Positions 26,680-36,816 of a DNA stretch of 52,389 nt are shown one piece after another. Under the pieces are notes generated by a model. The model did not search any database. It saw only the letters and a program-made list of their open reading frames with translations, and was not told the DNA's origin. Numbering within the stretch: the first letter of the stretch is position 1; the number at the start of each line of letters is the position of its first letter. The stretch comes from Gammaproteobacteria bacterium (GTDB taxonomy: Bacteria > Pseudomonadota > Gammaproteobacteria > Pseudomonadales > Pseudomonadaceae), in the NCBI GenBank assembly GCA_903970465.1, contig CAJCIO010000043.1, positions 1-52,389 of the forward strand, given 5' to 3'. Made by a program: the position numbers and the translations under genes.

Positions 26680-28050
26680 TTATGCCGGTAGGTTATAAGC
26701 AGCCGCCAGGCACAGGTTCAAGCGCAGCCCCCCGGTGCCGTTATGCGCCCAGAGTGCCCCGCCCTGGCGCAACAGGGCGTTACGCGCGATGCTCAAGCCG
26801 AGGCCGAAACCACCGTCGCCGGGGCGCGAGCCATCGAGACGAGTAAAGGGCGCGAAGATCCGTTCCAGGTCGGCTTCGGCAACACCGCCGCCCTGGTCCT
26901 CCAGCCACAGATGCCAACGGTCGTTTTCCAGGTAACCGCCAAAGGTCACGGTGCCACCGGCCGGTGAGTGGCGGATGGCATTGCGCAGGATGTTTTCCAG
27001 CGCCTGAGCCAGGCTGTTGAGGTTGCCCTCGACCCAGCAGTCGGCGCCCACCTGGCACTGCAGTTGCGCCATGGGCCAGGCGCTTTCGAAGCAGGCGTCT
27101 TCGGCGATCATCTCCCACAGCGCCTGCACCTGAATCGGCTCGCGGGCCATGGGCGCCCGCTCGGTGTCCAGCCAGGCCAGTTGCAAGGTGTCTTCCACCA
27201 GCCGCTGCATGCCGTCGATTTCACGGCTCAGGCGTTGGCGCATGGCCTCCAGCTCGTTTTCGGTCTCGCAGGCCACCCGCAGGCGGCTCAGCGGCGTGCG
27301 CAGCTCGTGGGACAGATCGCGCAGCACTTGTTGCTGGAATTGCACCGTGCTCTGCAGGCGCTCGGACATCTGATCGAAGGCCTGCCCCAACTCACCCAGT
27401 TCATCGTTACGGCGCGCCACTTCGATCGGCAGCCGGGTGCTGAGCTGATCGCCGCGCCAGGCCTTGGCCTGCTCGCGCAATTGATTGAGCGGCACCACCA
27501 GCATGCGATACAGGCCCACGCACAGCAGCAGGGTCAACAGTGCCGGCGTCAGACCGTTAGTCAGGAACTGCCAGAGCAATAGATAGCGGCCTGGCGCAAA
27601 GCGCTCAGGCAACTCGATCACCAGCATGCCGGCGGAGGGGTTGTCCGGGAACGGCACCTTTATCCAAGGCGGCACTTTTGCCCGACGGCTGGTTGGCCAA
27701 TCGAGGCCACGCAGAAAGGTCATCCGCTGCATGTCGGCATCGCTCAGGGGCTGACTGCTCAGCGATTGCAAGTTCGGGCCGACCACGGCCACCCAGCCAG
27801 GTTCGTGCTCACGCATCTTCACAAGCCACGCATCGACTTCGTCACGTCCGCCCTCCTGCCAGGCGTGCTCGGCCTGCTCGGCATAGCCACTGAGGGTCTG
27901 TCGGGCGTCCTTGGACAGAAAGGCATTCTGGGTCTCGATGTAGCGCCCCCAGGACCAACTCAGCCAGATCATCAGCAGACAGAACGCGATCAGCAGCCCC
28001 GCCAGCTTCCAGAACAGCGAGTGGCGATTGGGCAGATCAACCGAGCGCAT
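26680..28050 (-). CDS. PirS-like two-component sensor histidine kinase
   Basis: A 456-aa membrane kinase. Two membrane helices (~14-34 and ~160-182) bracket a ~125-residue periplasmic domain; a HAMP linker (~185-238) follows. The HisKA box is DLSHELRTPLSRL with phospho-acceptor His248, and the ATPase part has NILRNAIRHSP (N-box), EDQGGGV and GGFGLGLSIARN (G-boxes). Its gene overlaps the end of the response-regulator gene by 14 bases, so they form one unit. Position between cysM and gacS corresponds, from memory, to pirS of P. aeruginosa (siderophore-responsive). The ligand here is unproven. Confidence 0.85.
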   Translation of the reverse strand: MRSVDLPNRHSLFWKLAGLLIAFCLLMIWLSWSWGRYIETQNAFLSKDARQTLSGYAEQAEHAWQEGGRDEVDAWLVKMREHEPGWVAVVGPNLQSLSSQPLSDADMQRMTFLRGLDWPTSRRAKVPPWIKVPFPDNPSAGMLVIELPERFAPGRYLLLWQFLTNGLTPALLTLLLCVGLYRMLVVPLNQLREQAKAWRGDQLSTRLPIEVARRNDELGELGQAFDQMSERLQSTVQFQQQVLRDLSHELRTPLSRLRVACETENELEAMRQRLSREIDGMQRLVEDTLQLAWLDTERAPMAREPIQVQALWEMIAEDACFESAWPMAQLQCQVGADCWVEGNLNSLAQALENILRNAIRHSPAGGTVTFGGYLENDRWHLWLEDQGGGVAEADLERIFAPFTRLDGSRPGDGGFGLGLSIARNALLRQGGALWAHNGTGGLRLNLCLAAAYNLPA

Positions 28051-28792
28051 GGTCGGCGTTCTGCATCGCGCTTGTCGTGCTGGAGGCTGCACTCAAGGTG
28101 TAACCGCGCCCCCATACGGTACGCACCGCCCGCGCCTCGTAGCCGATGGCCTTGAGCTTGCGGCGGATCTGGCTGACGTGCATGTCCAGGCTGCGGTCGT
28201 GCTGGGCATAGCCGCGCTGCAGCACGTGTTGATAGAGGAAGGCCTTGGTCAGGACTTCCTCGTCACTGCCGTGCAAGGTCTCGAGCAGTCGGTACTCGCT
28301 GGGCGTAAACCCGGCCCAGCGGCCTTCGTGGCAGACGTCCGTGCGCTGCTCGTCGAATATCAACGCATCGACCAGGGCGGCGGGCAGCGGTTGTTGATGG
28401 CGGCGTTCCATGGCCACACGGCGCAGAATCGCCTGGACCCGCACATGCAACTCATCGACGCTAAAAGGCTTGGGCAGGTAATCGTCGGCCCCGCGGCGAA
28501 AACCGTTGATGCGGTCGGCCTCGGACCCCAGCGCCGACATGAGGATCACCGGCGTGGCCGAGTACTCTCGCAGGTAGCCAAGCACATCGAGGCCGTTCAT
28601 GCCGGGCAACAGCACGTCCATCAGCACCACGTCGTAGGTGCTGTTACGGGCCATGTCGAGGGCGAGCTTGCCATCCCGGCACCAGGTCACCTCAAAGCCG
28701 CAACGCCCGAGTTGATCGTGCACGAAGGCACCGAGGACCGGATCGTCTTCGACGGCAAGAATGGAGGGCGGGTCATGCGGAGCGGGATTCAT
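28037..28792 (-). CDS. PirR-like OmpR-family response regulator
   Basis: A 251-aa regulator. The receiver domain has the acidic pair AVEDDP (~15), phospho-acceptor Asp59 in VVLMDVLLPGMNG, conserved Ser/Thr in VILMSALG and the lysine in DDYLPKPFS. The C-terminal winged helix (~150-235) has the OmpR signature RSLDMHVSQIRRKL and RTVWGRGYTLSA. It is expected to dimerise and bind promoter DNA when phosphorylated by the overlapping kinase. The ATG at 28792 is used; an in-frame start at 28855 lacks homology. By synteny it corresponds to PirR, but no target receptor gene is adjacent. Confidence 0.87.
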   Translation of the reverse strand: MNPAPHDPPSILAVEDDPVLGAFVHDQLGRCGFEVTWCRDGKLALDMARNSTYDVVLMDVLLPGMNGLDVLGYLREYSATPVILMSALGSEADRINGFRRGADDYLPKPFSVDELHVRVQAILRRVAMERRHQQPLPAALVDALIFDEQRTDVCHEGRWAGFTPSEYRLLETLHGSDEEVLTKAFLYQHVLQRGYAQHDRSLDMHVSQIRRKLKAIGYEARAVRTVWGRGYTLSAASSTTSAMQNADHALG

Positions 28793-29017
28793 TAACTTCT
28801 GCTGTTGGTTCTCATTTGCTGAATTATTCTTTAAACACCCCGAATCGGCAAGCATTCAGTCCCTGGAGCGCAGGGGCTTGCCCGCGGAAATCTCTCACGC
28901 GTGCCCTATGTTCCGATCGGCCATTTTTCGGCGGCTAGCCCCCTCGGTACAGGTTGTGGGTGCGCGACGACGCTTCTCGGGGTATTTTTCATCGCACGGG
29001 CCATGGTGGAGAATGCT

Positions 29018-31777
29018 GTGCTGAACAAATTGGGGCTCAAGAGCCGAGTGATGTTGCTGGCTCTGCTGCCAGCAGCGCTGATGGCGGTACTGCTGGGGGG
29101 CTACTTCGCCTGGCAGCAGCAGGATCAGATGCAGAACAACCTGCTGCGCCGTGGCGCCTTGCTCACCGAGCAACTGGCCCCGCTGGTGGCTCCGGCGCTG
29201 ATCAAGCACGACGCCGCCTGGCTCGAGCGCATCGCCGCACAGGCGCTGGAACAGGCCGATGTGCGCTCGGTGTCGTTTCTCGATGCCGACAAGCACTCCA
29301 TGGCCCATGCCGGACCGAGCATGATCAACCCCGAGCCCGAAGGCAGCGGCCAACGCCAGTTGCAAGTCAGTGGCAACGACGCTACCCGCTATCTGCAACC
29401 TGTATATGGCCGCCACCGCGACCTGGCGGGCGATGCCGTTCCGGGCGAAGCCGATCGACTGCTGGGCTGGGTCGAGATCGAAATCTCCCACAGCGGTACC
29501 CTGCTGCGCGGCTATCGCATCCTGTTCATGACCGTCGTGCTGATGGCCGGCGCCCTGCTGCTGACCGGCCTGCTGGCACTGCGCTTGAGTCATGGCATCA
29601 GCGCCCCCATCGCGCGCATTCGCCAGGCGGTGGCGCAGCTCAAGGACGGCAACCTGGAAAACCGCCTGCCGCCCCTCGGCAGTCACGAGCTGGACGAACT
29701 CGGCGCCGGTATCAACCGCATGGCCGAGACGCTGCAGGAAGCTCAGTCGGAACTGCAGCACAGCATCGACCAGGCGACCGAAGACGTCCGCCAGAATCTC
29801 GAAACCATCGAGATCCAGAACATCGAACTCGATATGGCCCGCAAGGAGGCCTTGGAAGCCAGCCGCATCAAGTCGGAATTCCTGGCCAACATGAGCCATG
29901 AAATCCGCACGCCGCTCAATGGCATCCTCGGTTTCACTCATCTTTTGCAGAAAAGCGAGCTGAGCCCGCGGCAGCTGGACTATCTGGGCACCATCGAAAA
30001 ATCTGCGGACAGCCTGCTGGGGATCATCAACGAGATCCTCGACTTCTCCAAGATCGAGGCCGGCAAGCTGGTGCTCGACAGCATTCCGTTCAACCTGCGC
30101 GACCTGCTCCAGGACACCCTGACCATCCTCGCCCCTGCCGCGCACGCCAAGCAGCTGGAACTGGTCAGCCTGGTGTACCGCGATACGCCGATCTCGCTGG
30201 TCGGTGATCCGCTGCGGCTCAAGCAGATTCTCACCAACCTGGTCAGCAATGCGATCAAGTTCACCCGCGAAGGCACCATCGTCGCCCGTGCCATGCTCGA
30301 GGACGAAGACGAGGACAATGCCCAATTGCGCATCAGTGTTCAGGACACGGGCGTCGGCCTCTCGACGCAGGACGTGCAGGCGCTGTTCCAGGCCTTCAGC
30401 CAGGCCGACAACTCGCTGTCGCGCCAGCCGGGGGGTACCGGCCTTGGGCTGGTGATTTCCAAGCGTCTGGTCGAGCAGATGGGTGGCGAGATTGGCGTCG
30501 ACAGCACCCCGGGCGAGGGCTCGACCTTCTGGATTTCGCTGTCCTTGCCCAAGGCCCGTGACGATGCTGAAGATCGACCGGCAGCGCCGTTGTTGAACCG
30601 TCGCGTGGCCATCCTCGAAAGCCACGATCTGGCGCGCCAGGCCCTGCAACATCAGCTCGAAGATTCGGGGCTGGTCGTCAGCGCCTTCCCTACGGCGCAG
30701 AAAATGATCGCTGCCGTCGAGGCCGCGCAACTCGCCGGGCAGCCCATCGAGCTGGCGGTGCTGGGCGTCACCAGTCACGACATGCCACCCGACCAGTTGC
30801 AGCAACACGTGCGTGGCCTCGAACAGTTCGGCTGCCAGCCGCTGGTCTTGTGCCCGACCACCGAGCACACGTTGTATCAGCCGCGGGTACCCAATGCCCA
30901 CAGTCAACTGCAAGCCAAGCCATCGTGCACGCGCAAATTGCGGCGCAGCCTGGCCGATCTGATCAACCCCAAGCGCTTGTCGCTGGGTATGGGCCACAGC
31001 CTCGACACGGGCAACAGCCGGATCGCCAAGGTGCTCTGCGTCGATGACAACCCGGCCAACCTGCTGCTGGTGCAAACGCTGCTGGAAGACCTGGGTGCCG
31101 AAGTACGTGCCGTCGACAGCGGCATGGCGGCTTTGCAGGCGGTTCAGGCCGAGCACTTCGACCTGGTGCTGATGGACGTGCAGATGCCGGGCATGGACGG
31201 ACGCGAGACCACCGAGCGCATCCGCCACTGGGAGAGCGCGCAGACCGGGCCTTCGCTGCCGATCGTCGCGCTGACCGCCCACGCCATGGCCAACGAGAAG
31301 CGCGCGCTGTTGCACAGTGGCATGGACGATTACCTGACCAAGCCGATCAGCGAGCGACAACTGGCCCAAGTGGTACTGAAATGGACCGGCCTGGTGCTGC
31401 ATCTGAGCCCGACGCGCAGCTTCGAGACGTCACGCGAAGCCGGCCCGCTGGCGGTGCTTGACCAGCAGGAAGGCCTGCGCCTGGCCGCCGGCAAGGCCGA
31501 TCTGGCCGCCGACATGCTGGCGATGCTGTTGGCCGCCCTGGAAAACGACCGCCAGTCGATCCGCGCGGCGCGTGACAGCGGGGATCTCAACGCGCAGATC
31601 GAACGCGTGCATCGGCTGCATGGCGCCACCCGCTACTGCGGCGTGCCACAGTTGCGCGCGGCGTGTCAGCGCAGCGAAACCTTGCTCAAGCAGCACGATG
31701 AGGGCGCGGACAAAGCGCTGGACGAGCTCGATCAGGCGATCGTGCGGTTGGCTGAACAAGCGCGCGAGGAGGTTTGA
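29018..31777 (+). CDS. gacS: Hybrid sensor histidine kinase GacS (BarA-type)
   Basis: A 919-aa tripartite hybrid kinase. Membrane helices at ~10-30 and ~165-190 flank a periplasmic loop; a HAMP domain (~190-240) and coiled segment follow. HisKA has [14 protein letters not shown] with His294, the ATPase has [11 protein letters not shown] and [13 protein letters not shown], a degenerate receiver-like segment follows, then a true receiver ([13 protein letters not shown], Asp720) and an Hpt domain ([13 protein letters not shown], His868). GacS drives GacA and the Rsm small RNAs. The start is taken as GTG 29018 because GGAG lies seven bases before it and MLNKLG-type starts are usual; ATG 29003 is an alternative. 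It is divergent from the PirR-like gene. Confidence 0.94.
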   Translation: MLNKLGLKSRVMLLALLPAALMAVLLGGYFAWQQQDQMQNNLLRRGALLTEQLAPLVAPALIKHDAAWLERIAAQALEQADVRSVSFLDADKHSMAHAGPSMINPEPEGSGQRQLQVSGNDATRYLQPVYGRHRDLAGDAVPGEADRLLGWVEIEISHSGTLLRGYRILFMTVVLMAGALLLTGLLALRLSHGISAPIARIRQAVAQLKDGNLENRLPPLGSHELDELGAGINRMAETLQEAQSELQHSIDQATEDVRQNLETIEIQNIELDMARKEALEASRIKSEFLANMSHEIRTPLNGILGFTHLLQKSELSPRQLDYLGTIEKSADSLLGIINEILDFSKIEAGKLVLDSIPFNLRDLLQDTLTILAPAAHAKQLELVSLVYRDTPISLVGDPLRLKQILTNLVSNAIKFTREGTIVARAMLEDEDEDNAQLRISVQDTGVGLSTQDVQALFQAFSQADNSLSRQPGGTGLGLVISKRLVEQMGGEIGVDSTPGEGSTFWISLSLPKARDDAEDRPAAPLLNRRVAILESHDLARQALQHQLEDSGLVVSAFPTAQKMIAAVEAAQLAGQPIELAVLGVTSHDMPPDQLQQHVRGLEQFGCQPLVLCPTTEHTLYQPRVPNAHSQLQAKPSCTRKLRRSLADLINPKRLSLGMGHSLDTGNSRIAKVLCVDDNPANLLLVQTLLEDLGAEVRAVDSGMAALQAVQAEHFDLVLMDVQMPGMDGRETTERIRHWESAQTGPSLPIVALTAHAMANEKRALLHSGMDDYLTKPISERQLAQVVLKWTGLVLHLSPTRSFETSREAGPLAVLDQQEGLRLAAGKADLAADMLAMLLAALENDRQSIRAARDSGDLNAQIERVHRLHGATRYCGVPQLRAACQRSETLLKQHDEGADKALDELDQAIVRLAEQAREEV

Positions 31778-31913
31778 AGACCCATAATCCTTCAGGCCCC
31801 TCACCACAAGGCCCAGGGTTTTCCACGATATATGCACTGACTCACCGCACAGCGCCTGCCCGAAGCCGCTGCAGCGCCGCCGTGATAGCATGCGCGCCAA
31901 TTTGGAGGACCCA

Positions 31914-32351
31914 ATGGTCGAACACGATTTCCGCTACAGCCTATTCAACCCTCAACACACCCTGACCGAATGCCGGGCGCTGGTGCCTGGCCGCTATCAG
32001 GTCACCGGCAACGGCGGCTCGATCAAGGCCGACGACGTGCTGCTGGTCACGCTCAAGGGTTCCAGAACCCTGTCAATGCGCCTGACCGTGGAGAAGGTTC
32101 GTCACCTGATCAACCCACCTGGGCAATGGACGGCGGTGGCCAAGGGGCCAGTGTTCGGCGAGCTGTCGATTCACGAATGGAAAGTGCAGTGCGACACCTG
32201 CAACACCGAGCTGACGTTCGAGTTCGCCGTCGATGCCAAGCTGGGCCAGAAAGCCCAGCAACCGGCAGCCATCGCGCGGATCGCCGAACTCGGCTGGCGC
32301 ACCACGGGTGAGCAGCATCGCTGCCCGAAGTGCCAAGCGGCAGCGGCCTGA
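31914..32351 (+). CDS. Hypothetical zinc-ribbon-like protein downstream of gacS
   Basis: A 145-aa protein with two CxxC pairs, CDTC at ~89 and CPKC at ~137, spaced like a split zinc ribbon. The N-terminal part (NPQHTLTECRALVPGRYQVTG, MRLTVEKVRHLINPPGQWTA) is of unknown fold. The ATG at 31914 has GGAGG six bases before it, superior to the in-frame start at 31890. It begins 136 bp after gacS on the same strand and ends before a REP cluster. No function can be assigned; nucleic-acid binding is a guess from the cysteine pairs. Confidence 0.75.
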   Translation: MVEHDFRYSLFNPQHTLTECRALVPGRYQVTGNGGSIKADDVLLVTLKGSRTLSMRLTVEKVRHLINPPGQWTAVAKGPVFGELSIHEWKVQCDTCNTELTFEFAVDAKLGQKAQQPAAIARIAELGWRTTGEQHRCPKCQAAAA

Positions 32352-32375
32352 TCGAAGACATGTGACGACTGGGCT

Positions 32376-32511
32376 GGCCTCTTCGCGAGCAAGCTTTGCT
32401 CCCACGGTGCCAGCCGGTCCAGCTCCGCACTGTGGAAGCAAAGCTTTCTCCCATGGTGCCAGCCGGGCGCAGTTCACACGCCTGTGGGAGCAAAGCTTGC
32501 TCGCGAAGGCG
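32376..32511. repeat. Cluster of three family A REPs
   Basis: One REP at 32376-32415 (GGCCTCTTCGCGAGCAAGC) faces two further copies, a degenerate one at ~32431-32455 (GTGGAAGCAAAGCTTTCTCC) and an intact one at ~32484-32511 (GTGGGAGCAAAGCTTGCTCG). Short GGTGCCAGCCGG segments separate them. It lies between convergent genes and probably acts as a bidirectional 3' boundary. Confidence 0.85.
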
Positions 32512-32529
32512 TCCGTTCAGCCCCCCAAT

Positions 32530-32994
32530 TCACCCCTGACGCAACGCCTTCAACCGCGCCTGAACCCCCGCCGCCGTCTGCTCGCCCACCAACTGATCAC
32601 GCACCTTGCCCTTGCTGTCGATGATGTAGGTCACCGGCAACCCCTCGCTTTGCGGCAAGTCGAAGCGCGGCGCCGGATCGGTGGCCAGTACCGTGAAGCG
32701 AATCCCCAGATTGTCCGCCGCCTGCTTGAGGTCTGCGCCCTGCAGGTTGTCGAAGTTCACCCCGACCACCGCCACGCCCTGCCCCTTCAGCTGATCGGCG
32801 AGACTATTGAGCTGCGGGACCTCGGTGCGACACGGGCCACACCACTCGGCCCAGTAATTGACCACCAGCCACTGATCGTCCAGTTGCCGCGCCGCCACCG
32901 GCTTGCCGTTCTGGTCCGGGCCATAGTCCGCACCGCAGCCGCCCAGCAGCAATGCCGCCATCAGGATAAAGCCAGACATGAAATGCCGAGTCAT
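32530..32994 (-). CDS. TlpA/ResA-type thiol-disulfide lipoprotein
   Basis: A 154-aa protein with signal peptide and lipobox LLLGGC (Cys20) followed by a thioredoxin fold. The redox motif is YWAEWCGPCRTEVP (~48-61), and the cis-proline loop is GLPVTYIID (~118). TlpA-like proteins reduce or oxidise thiols in the periplasm, often for cytochrome c maturation; the partner here is unknown. The frame stays open far upstream, antisense to arsC and wrbA, but the lipobox fixes the start at 32994. It is divergent from arsC (75-bp gap). Confidence 0.88.
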   Translation of the reverse strand: MTRHFMSGFILMAALLLGGCGADYGPDQNGKPVAARQLDDQWLVVNYWAEWCGPCRTEVPQLNSLADQLKGQGVAVVGVNFDNLQGADLKQAADNLGIRFTVLATDPAPRFDLPQSEGLPVTYIIDSKGKVRDQLVGEQTAAGVQARLKALRQG

Positions 32995-33069
32995 TGCCGC
33001 TTTCCTCTTTATCGATGCCACCAGGTGGTTAGAATAGCCGCCACCGAACGCAAGTAATAGGCGCCCGCC

Positions 33070-33420
33070 ATGACCGACCTGACGCTCTACCACAACCCGC
33101 GCTGCTCGAAATCGCGCAGCGCCTTGGCGTTGCTCGAAGCCCGCGGGCTGGCCCCAACCATCGTGCGCTACCTCGATACTCCGCCTGACGCCGCCACCCT
33201 GCGAGTCCTGCTCGGTAAATTGGGGCTGAATGCGCGGCAACTTTTGCGCACCGGCGAGGACGAATACAGGGCCCTCGACCTGGCCGACAGCAGCCTGGGC
33301 GACAGCGCGCTGATCGACGCCATGGTCGCGCACCCCAAACTGATCGAACGGCCGATCCTGGTCAATGGCGACAAGGCCATCATCGGCCGGCCACCGGAAA
33401 ATGTCCTGGAGATCCTGTAA
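33070..33420 (+). CDS. arsC: ArsC-family (glutaredoxin-dependent) arsenate reductase-like protein
   Basis: A 116-aa ArsC-fold protein. The redox cysteine is Cys12 in YHNPRCSKSRSAL, and the C-terminal IERPILVNGDKAIIGRPPENV carries the conserved arginines. Chromosomal members of this YfgD-like branch are annotated as arsenate reductases, yet many sit outside ars operons; here there is no arsB or arsR nearby. The stop codon is immediately followed by the GTG start of wrbA, so the genes are coupled. First of a three-gene set arsC-wrbA-glycosylase. Confidence 0.88.
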   Translation: MTDLTLYHNPRCSKSRSALALLEARGLAPTIVRYLDTPPDAATLRVLLGKLGLNARQLLRTGEDEYRALDLADSSLGDSALIDAMVAHPKLIERPILVNGDKAIIGRPPENVLEIL

Positions 33421-34013
<593 letters not shown>

Positions 34014-34014
<1 letters not shown>

Positions 34015-34685
34015 TGCAAGATTACAAATGGCTGCACGAATTCTGTCTCAACCGCTTCGGCTCGCAAAAGGCGCTGGATGCCCAGCTGCCGACGCCGCTC
34101 ACGCCTGCCAAACTGCGCAAGATCAGCACCGATCGCTATCTGTCGACCATGGCCTTGCGGGTCTTTCGGGCCGGCCTCAAGCACAGCCTGGTGGATGCCA
34201 AGTGGCCGGCCTTCGAGAAAGCCTTTTTCGGCTTCGATCCGGAAAAGGTCGTGCTGATGAGCGCCGAGCACCTCGAGCGACTGATGCAGGACAAAAACAT
34301 CATCCGCCACCTCGGCAAGCTCAAAAGTGTACCCCGCAACGCGCAGATGATCCTCGACATCGCCCACGAGCATGGCAGCTTCGGGGCCTTTATTGCCGAC
34401 TGGCCGGTGACCGAGATCACCGGGCTGTGGCAATACCTGGCCAAGCACGGCACGCAGTTGGGCGGCCTGTCGGCGCCGCGCTTTTTGCGCATGATCGGCA
34501 AGGACACTTTCATCCCTACCTGGGATGTGGTGGCGGCCCTGAATGCACAGAATATCGTCGACAAGGTGCCCAGCAGCAAACGCGACCAGGCGTTGGTCCA
34601 GGACGTGTTCAATCAATGGCACGCCGACAGCGGCCTGCCGATGTGCCAGCTGTCGGCGATGCTGGCGTTTACTGCAAACCACTGA
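34014..34685 (+). CDS. DNA-3-methyladenine glycosylase I-like protein (divergent)
   Basis: A 223-aa protein belonging by overall pattern to the Tag-like adenine glycosylase family (YLSTMALRVFRAGLKHSLVDAKWPAFEKAFFGF ~41-74 corresponds to the Tag core; HLGKLKSVPRNAQMIL; GGLSAPRFLRMIGKDTF). The usual N-terminal RCxW segment of E. coli Tag and its zinc-binding cysteine and histidines are not evident, so activity on 3-methyladenine is uncertain. The ATG overlaps the wrbA stop by one base (TGATG), showing translational coupling. It ends before a REPIN. Confidence 0.72.
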
Positions 34686-34702
34686 TTGCCATGAGATTAC
34701 CG

Positions 34703-34778
34703 CCCCCTTCGCGGGCACGCGTTGCTCCCTCGGGATTAGTATAAATCTGTGGGAGCCAGGCTTGCCCGCGAAGAGGCC
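34703..34778. repeat. REPIN (family A) downstream of the glycosylase-like gene
   Basis: CCCCTTCGCGGGCACGCGTTGCTCC (left, degenerate) and GTGGGAGCCAGGCTTGCCCG (right) form an inverted pair, beginning 18 bases after the stop codon. Confidence 0.82.
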
Positions 34779-34861
34779 GGCAAAGCCTGCACACACGCTG
34801 CACCGCCACTTCAGCTTTTCGTACCTCTGCCGATACACCCTTCGAGCACGAGGAATGCCCC

Positions 34862-35656
34862 ATGACAACCGCCCCCAATAACACGGCCGTCGACGCCAAG
34901 ACAGCAGCGCTGGCCCCTGAAGCGCCCCTGCTGCCATGGGACGACGTGCGCCCGGAGCATTTCCAGATGCTGCGCCTGGTGCCTCTGCCGGCCGACCGCA
35001 ACACCGGCCCGCGACCGCTGCGGTTCATCCAATTGGGACGCGCCGAGCGGCACAACGCCCACTACAGCCTGCTGCGCCTGGAAATCGAGCTGCCGGGGCA
35101 ACGCACCCGGCCCGAGCAGAACAGCCTGGACGTGTGGGTCGATCACGAAAAACACACCGTACACACCATTCCTGAAGTACTGCAGACCGAACCCGGCAAC
35201 CGTGGCATCGGCCGCTTTCTGCTCGCGCAGGCAGCGCTGTGGGCGCAGCCCAAGTGGTCCGACTACAGCATCGCCGGCGCCGATCTGCCCAACAAAGAGG
35301 CGCTGGTCGAAGGCCACCGCCTGCGCCGCGATCACGTGCTCACCACTCATGGCCTGGAAATCAGCTACGAAGATGCCCAGCACCTGAAGGGCAGCTACAA
35401 GCCAGTGAAGGTCAGCGGTCTGTTGGCCGCCTGGAACCCCGAGCGCATCCAGCCGGTGGAGATTCTCGACGTGGCGACCATGCTGGAACTGGCCGATCGC
35501 AATCTGGCGGAAAAGGAAGTACAGCTGCGCAAGCATGAAGAGTCGGTCAGCCAGTTTCGGCGCGACGACCACAGCCTGCGCTTCACCATCGCCTGCCTTA
35601 TCGCGTTCGCGGTGTTTCAGGCCGGCTTGCTGATCTGGATGGCGACGCACCGCTAA
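34862..35656 (+). CDS. Hypothetical protein with C-terminal membrane anchor
   Basis: A 264-aa protein preceded by GAGGAA. The first ~235 residues are soluble and charged; a single hydrophobic helix near the end (TIACLIAFAVFQAGLLIWMA, ~242-261) is followed only by a short tail, a C-tail-anchor topology that leaves the main domain in the cytoplasm. A coiled-coil-like stretch precedes the anchor (LADRNLAEKEVQLRKHEESV). It contains GNRGIGRFLLAQAALWAQPKW (~118-138), a pattern reminiscent of acetyltransferase cofactor loops, but this is weak. Function unknown; converges on prmB. Confidence 0.72.
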   Translation: MTTAPNNTAVDAKTAALAPEAPLLPWDDVRPEHFQMLRLVPLPADRNTGPRPLRFIQLGRAERHNAHYSLLRLEIELPGQRTRPEQNSLDVWVDHEKHTVHTIPEVLQTEPGNRGIGRFLLAQAALWAQPKWSDYSIAGADLPNKEALVEGHRLRRDHVLTTHGLEISYEDAQHLKGSYKPVKVSGLLAAWNPERIQPVEILDVATMLELADRNLAEKEVQLRKHEESVSQFRRDDHSLRFTIACLIAFAVFQAGLLIWMATHR

Positions 35657-35713
35657 GCTTCACGTTCATGCCCAACCCTGTGGTGAGGGGGCGCCGTCGC
35701 CACCTCACATGAA

Positions 35714-36628
35714 TCAAACCCGCTCGGCAAACAGCGCCTGATGCTCGCGGCACTGTTGCGCGCTGAGCATGAACACCCCATGGCCCCCACGGCTGAATTC
35801 CAGCCAGGCGAAGTCCACTTCCGGATACAGCGCCTCGACGTGCACCTGGCTGTTGCCCACCTCAACGATCAGCAAGCCCTTGTCACTCAGGTGATCCGCC
35901 GCTTGCGCGAGCATGCGCCGCACCAGGTTCAAGCCATCATCACCGCAAGCCAGGCCCAGTTCTGGCTCGTGCTGGTACTCCGGCGGCATATCGGCGAAAT
36001 CCTCGGCGTCGACATAAGGCGGATTGGACACGATCAGATCGAAACGCTGGCCCGGCAGCCCCTCAAAGCCATCGCCCTGCACGGTATAGACTCGCGCATC
36101 GACGCCATGACGCTCGATGTTCTGGTTGGCGACTTCCAGCGCCTCGAAGGACAGATCCGCCAACACCACTTCGGCCTCGGGGAATACGTCGGAGCAGGCG
36201 ATGCCGATGCAGCCGGAGCCGGTGCACAGGTCGAGTATGCGTGCCGGCTCCTGCGCCAGCCAGGGTTCAAAGCGGTTTTCGATCAACTCGCCAATGGGCG
36301 AACGGGGCACCAGCACGCGCTCGTCGACGATGAACGACATACCGCAGAACCACGCCTCATTCAGCAAGTAGGCGGCCGGGATGCGTTCCTTGACGCGGCG
36401 TTCGATCAGATGCTGAACCTTGCTGACTTCGTCGTCCTCAAGGCGGCAATCGAGGTAGCTGTCGGCGATTTCCCAGGGCAAGTGCAGCGCGCCCAGCACC
36501 AACTGTCGCGCTTCGTCCCAGGCGTTGTCGGTGCCGTGGCCAAAGAACAGGTCCTCGCCATGGAACTGGCTGACGGCCCAACGGATGTGGTCGCGCAAAG
36601 TGCGCAGGCGGGAAGTGATCACAGGCAT
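35714..36628 (-). CDS. prmB: 50S ribosomal protein L3 N5-glutamine methyltransferase PrmB
   Basis: A 304-aa class I SAM methyltransferase. The SAM loop is [13 protein letters not shown] (~139-151), and the catalytic NPPY motif is [18 protein letters not shown] (~200-217). The N-terminal helical region with [14 protein letters not shown] separates PrmB from PrmC. It methylates a glutamine of ribosomal protein L3. The ATG at 36628 is used; the frame is open to 36751 but that extension has no homology. Divergent from the hydrolase gene at 36817. Confidence 0.94.
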   Translation of the reverse strand: MPVITSRLRTLRDHIRWAVSQFHGEDLFFGHGTDNAWDEARQLVLGALHLPWEIADSYLDCRLEDDEVSKVQHLIERRVKERIPAAYLLNEAWFCGMSFIVDERVLVPRSPIGELIENRFEPWLAQEPARILDLCTGSGCIGIACSDVFPEAEVVLADLSFEALEVANQNIERHGVDARVYTVQGDGFEGLPGQRFDLIVSNPPYVDAEDFADMPPEYQHEPELGLACGDDGLNLVRRMLAQAADHLSDKGLLIVEVGNSQVHVEALYPEVDFAWLEFSRGGHGVFMLSAQQCREHQALFAERV

Positions 36629-36816
36629 ACTCCAATCGATACGACCGCGGATTCTACCACGGCAGATCACGGGGAAAGTGCCACACCCCGACGGCCGATG
36701 CTGGCCAGTTGGACAGCCCGCAAAGCCAGCAACCACGGGCTGTGCAATCACAGTGATTCACAGAACGCGCGAAGCAGTGGAGAATGTCGCAAAAGCCCTA
36801 ACCAAAGGAGCCCTCG

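Noticed and set aside
28895..31402. Long minus-strand open frame (835 codons) opposite gacS
   Set aside because: It is exactly antisense to a well-recognised hybrid kinase, has low-complexity Gln/Arg/His-rich composition typical of GC-rich shadow frames and no domain.
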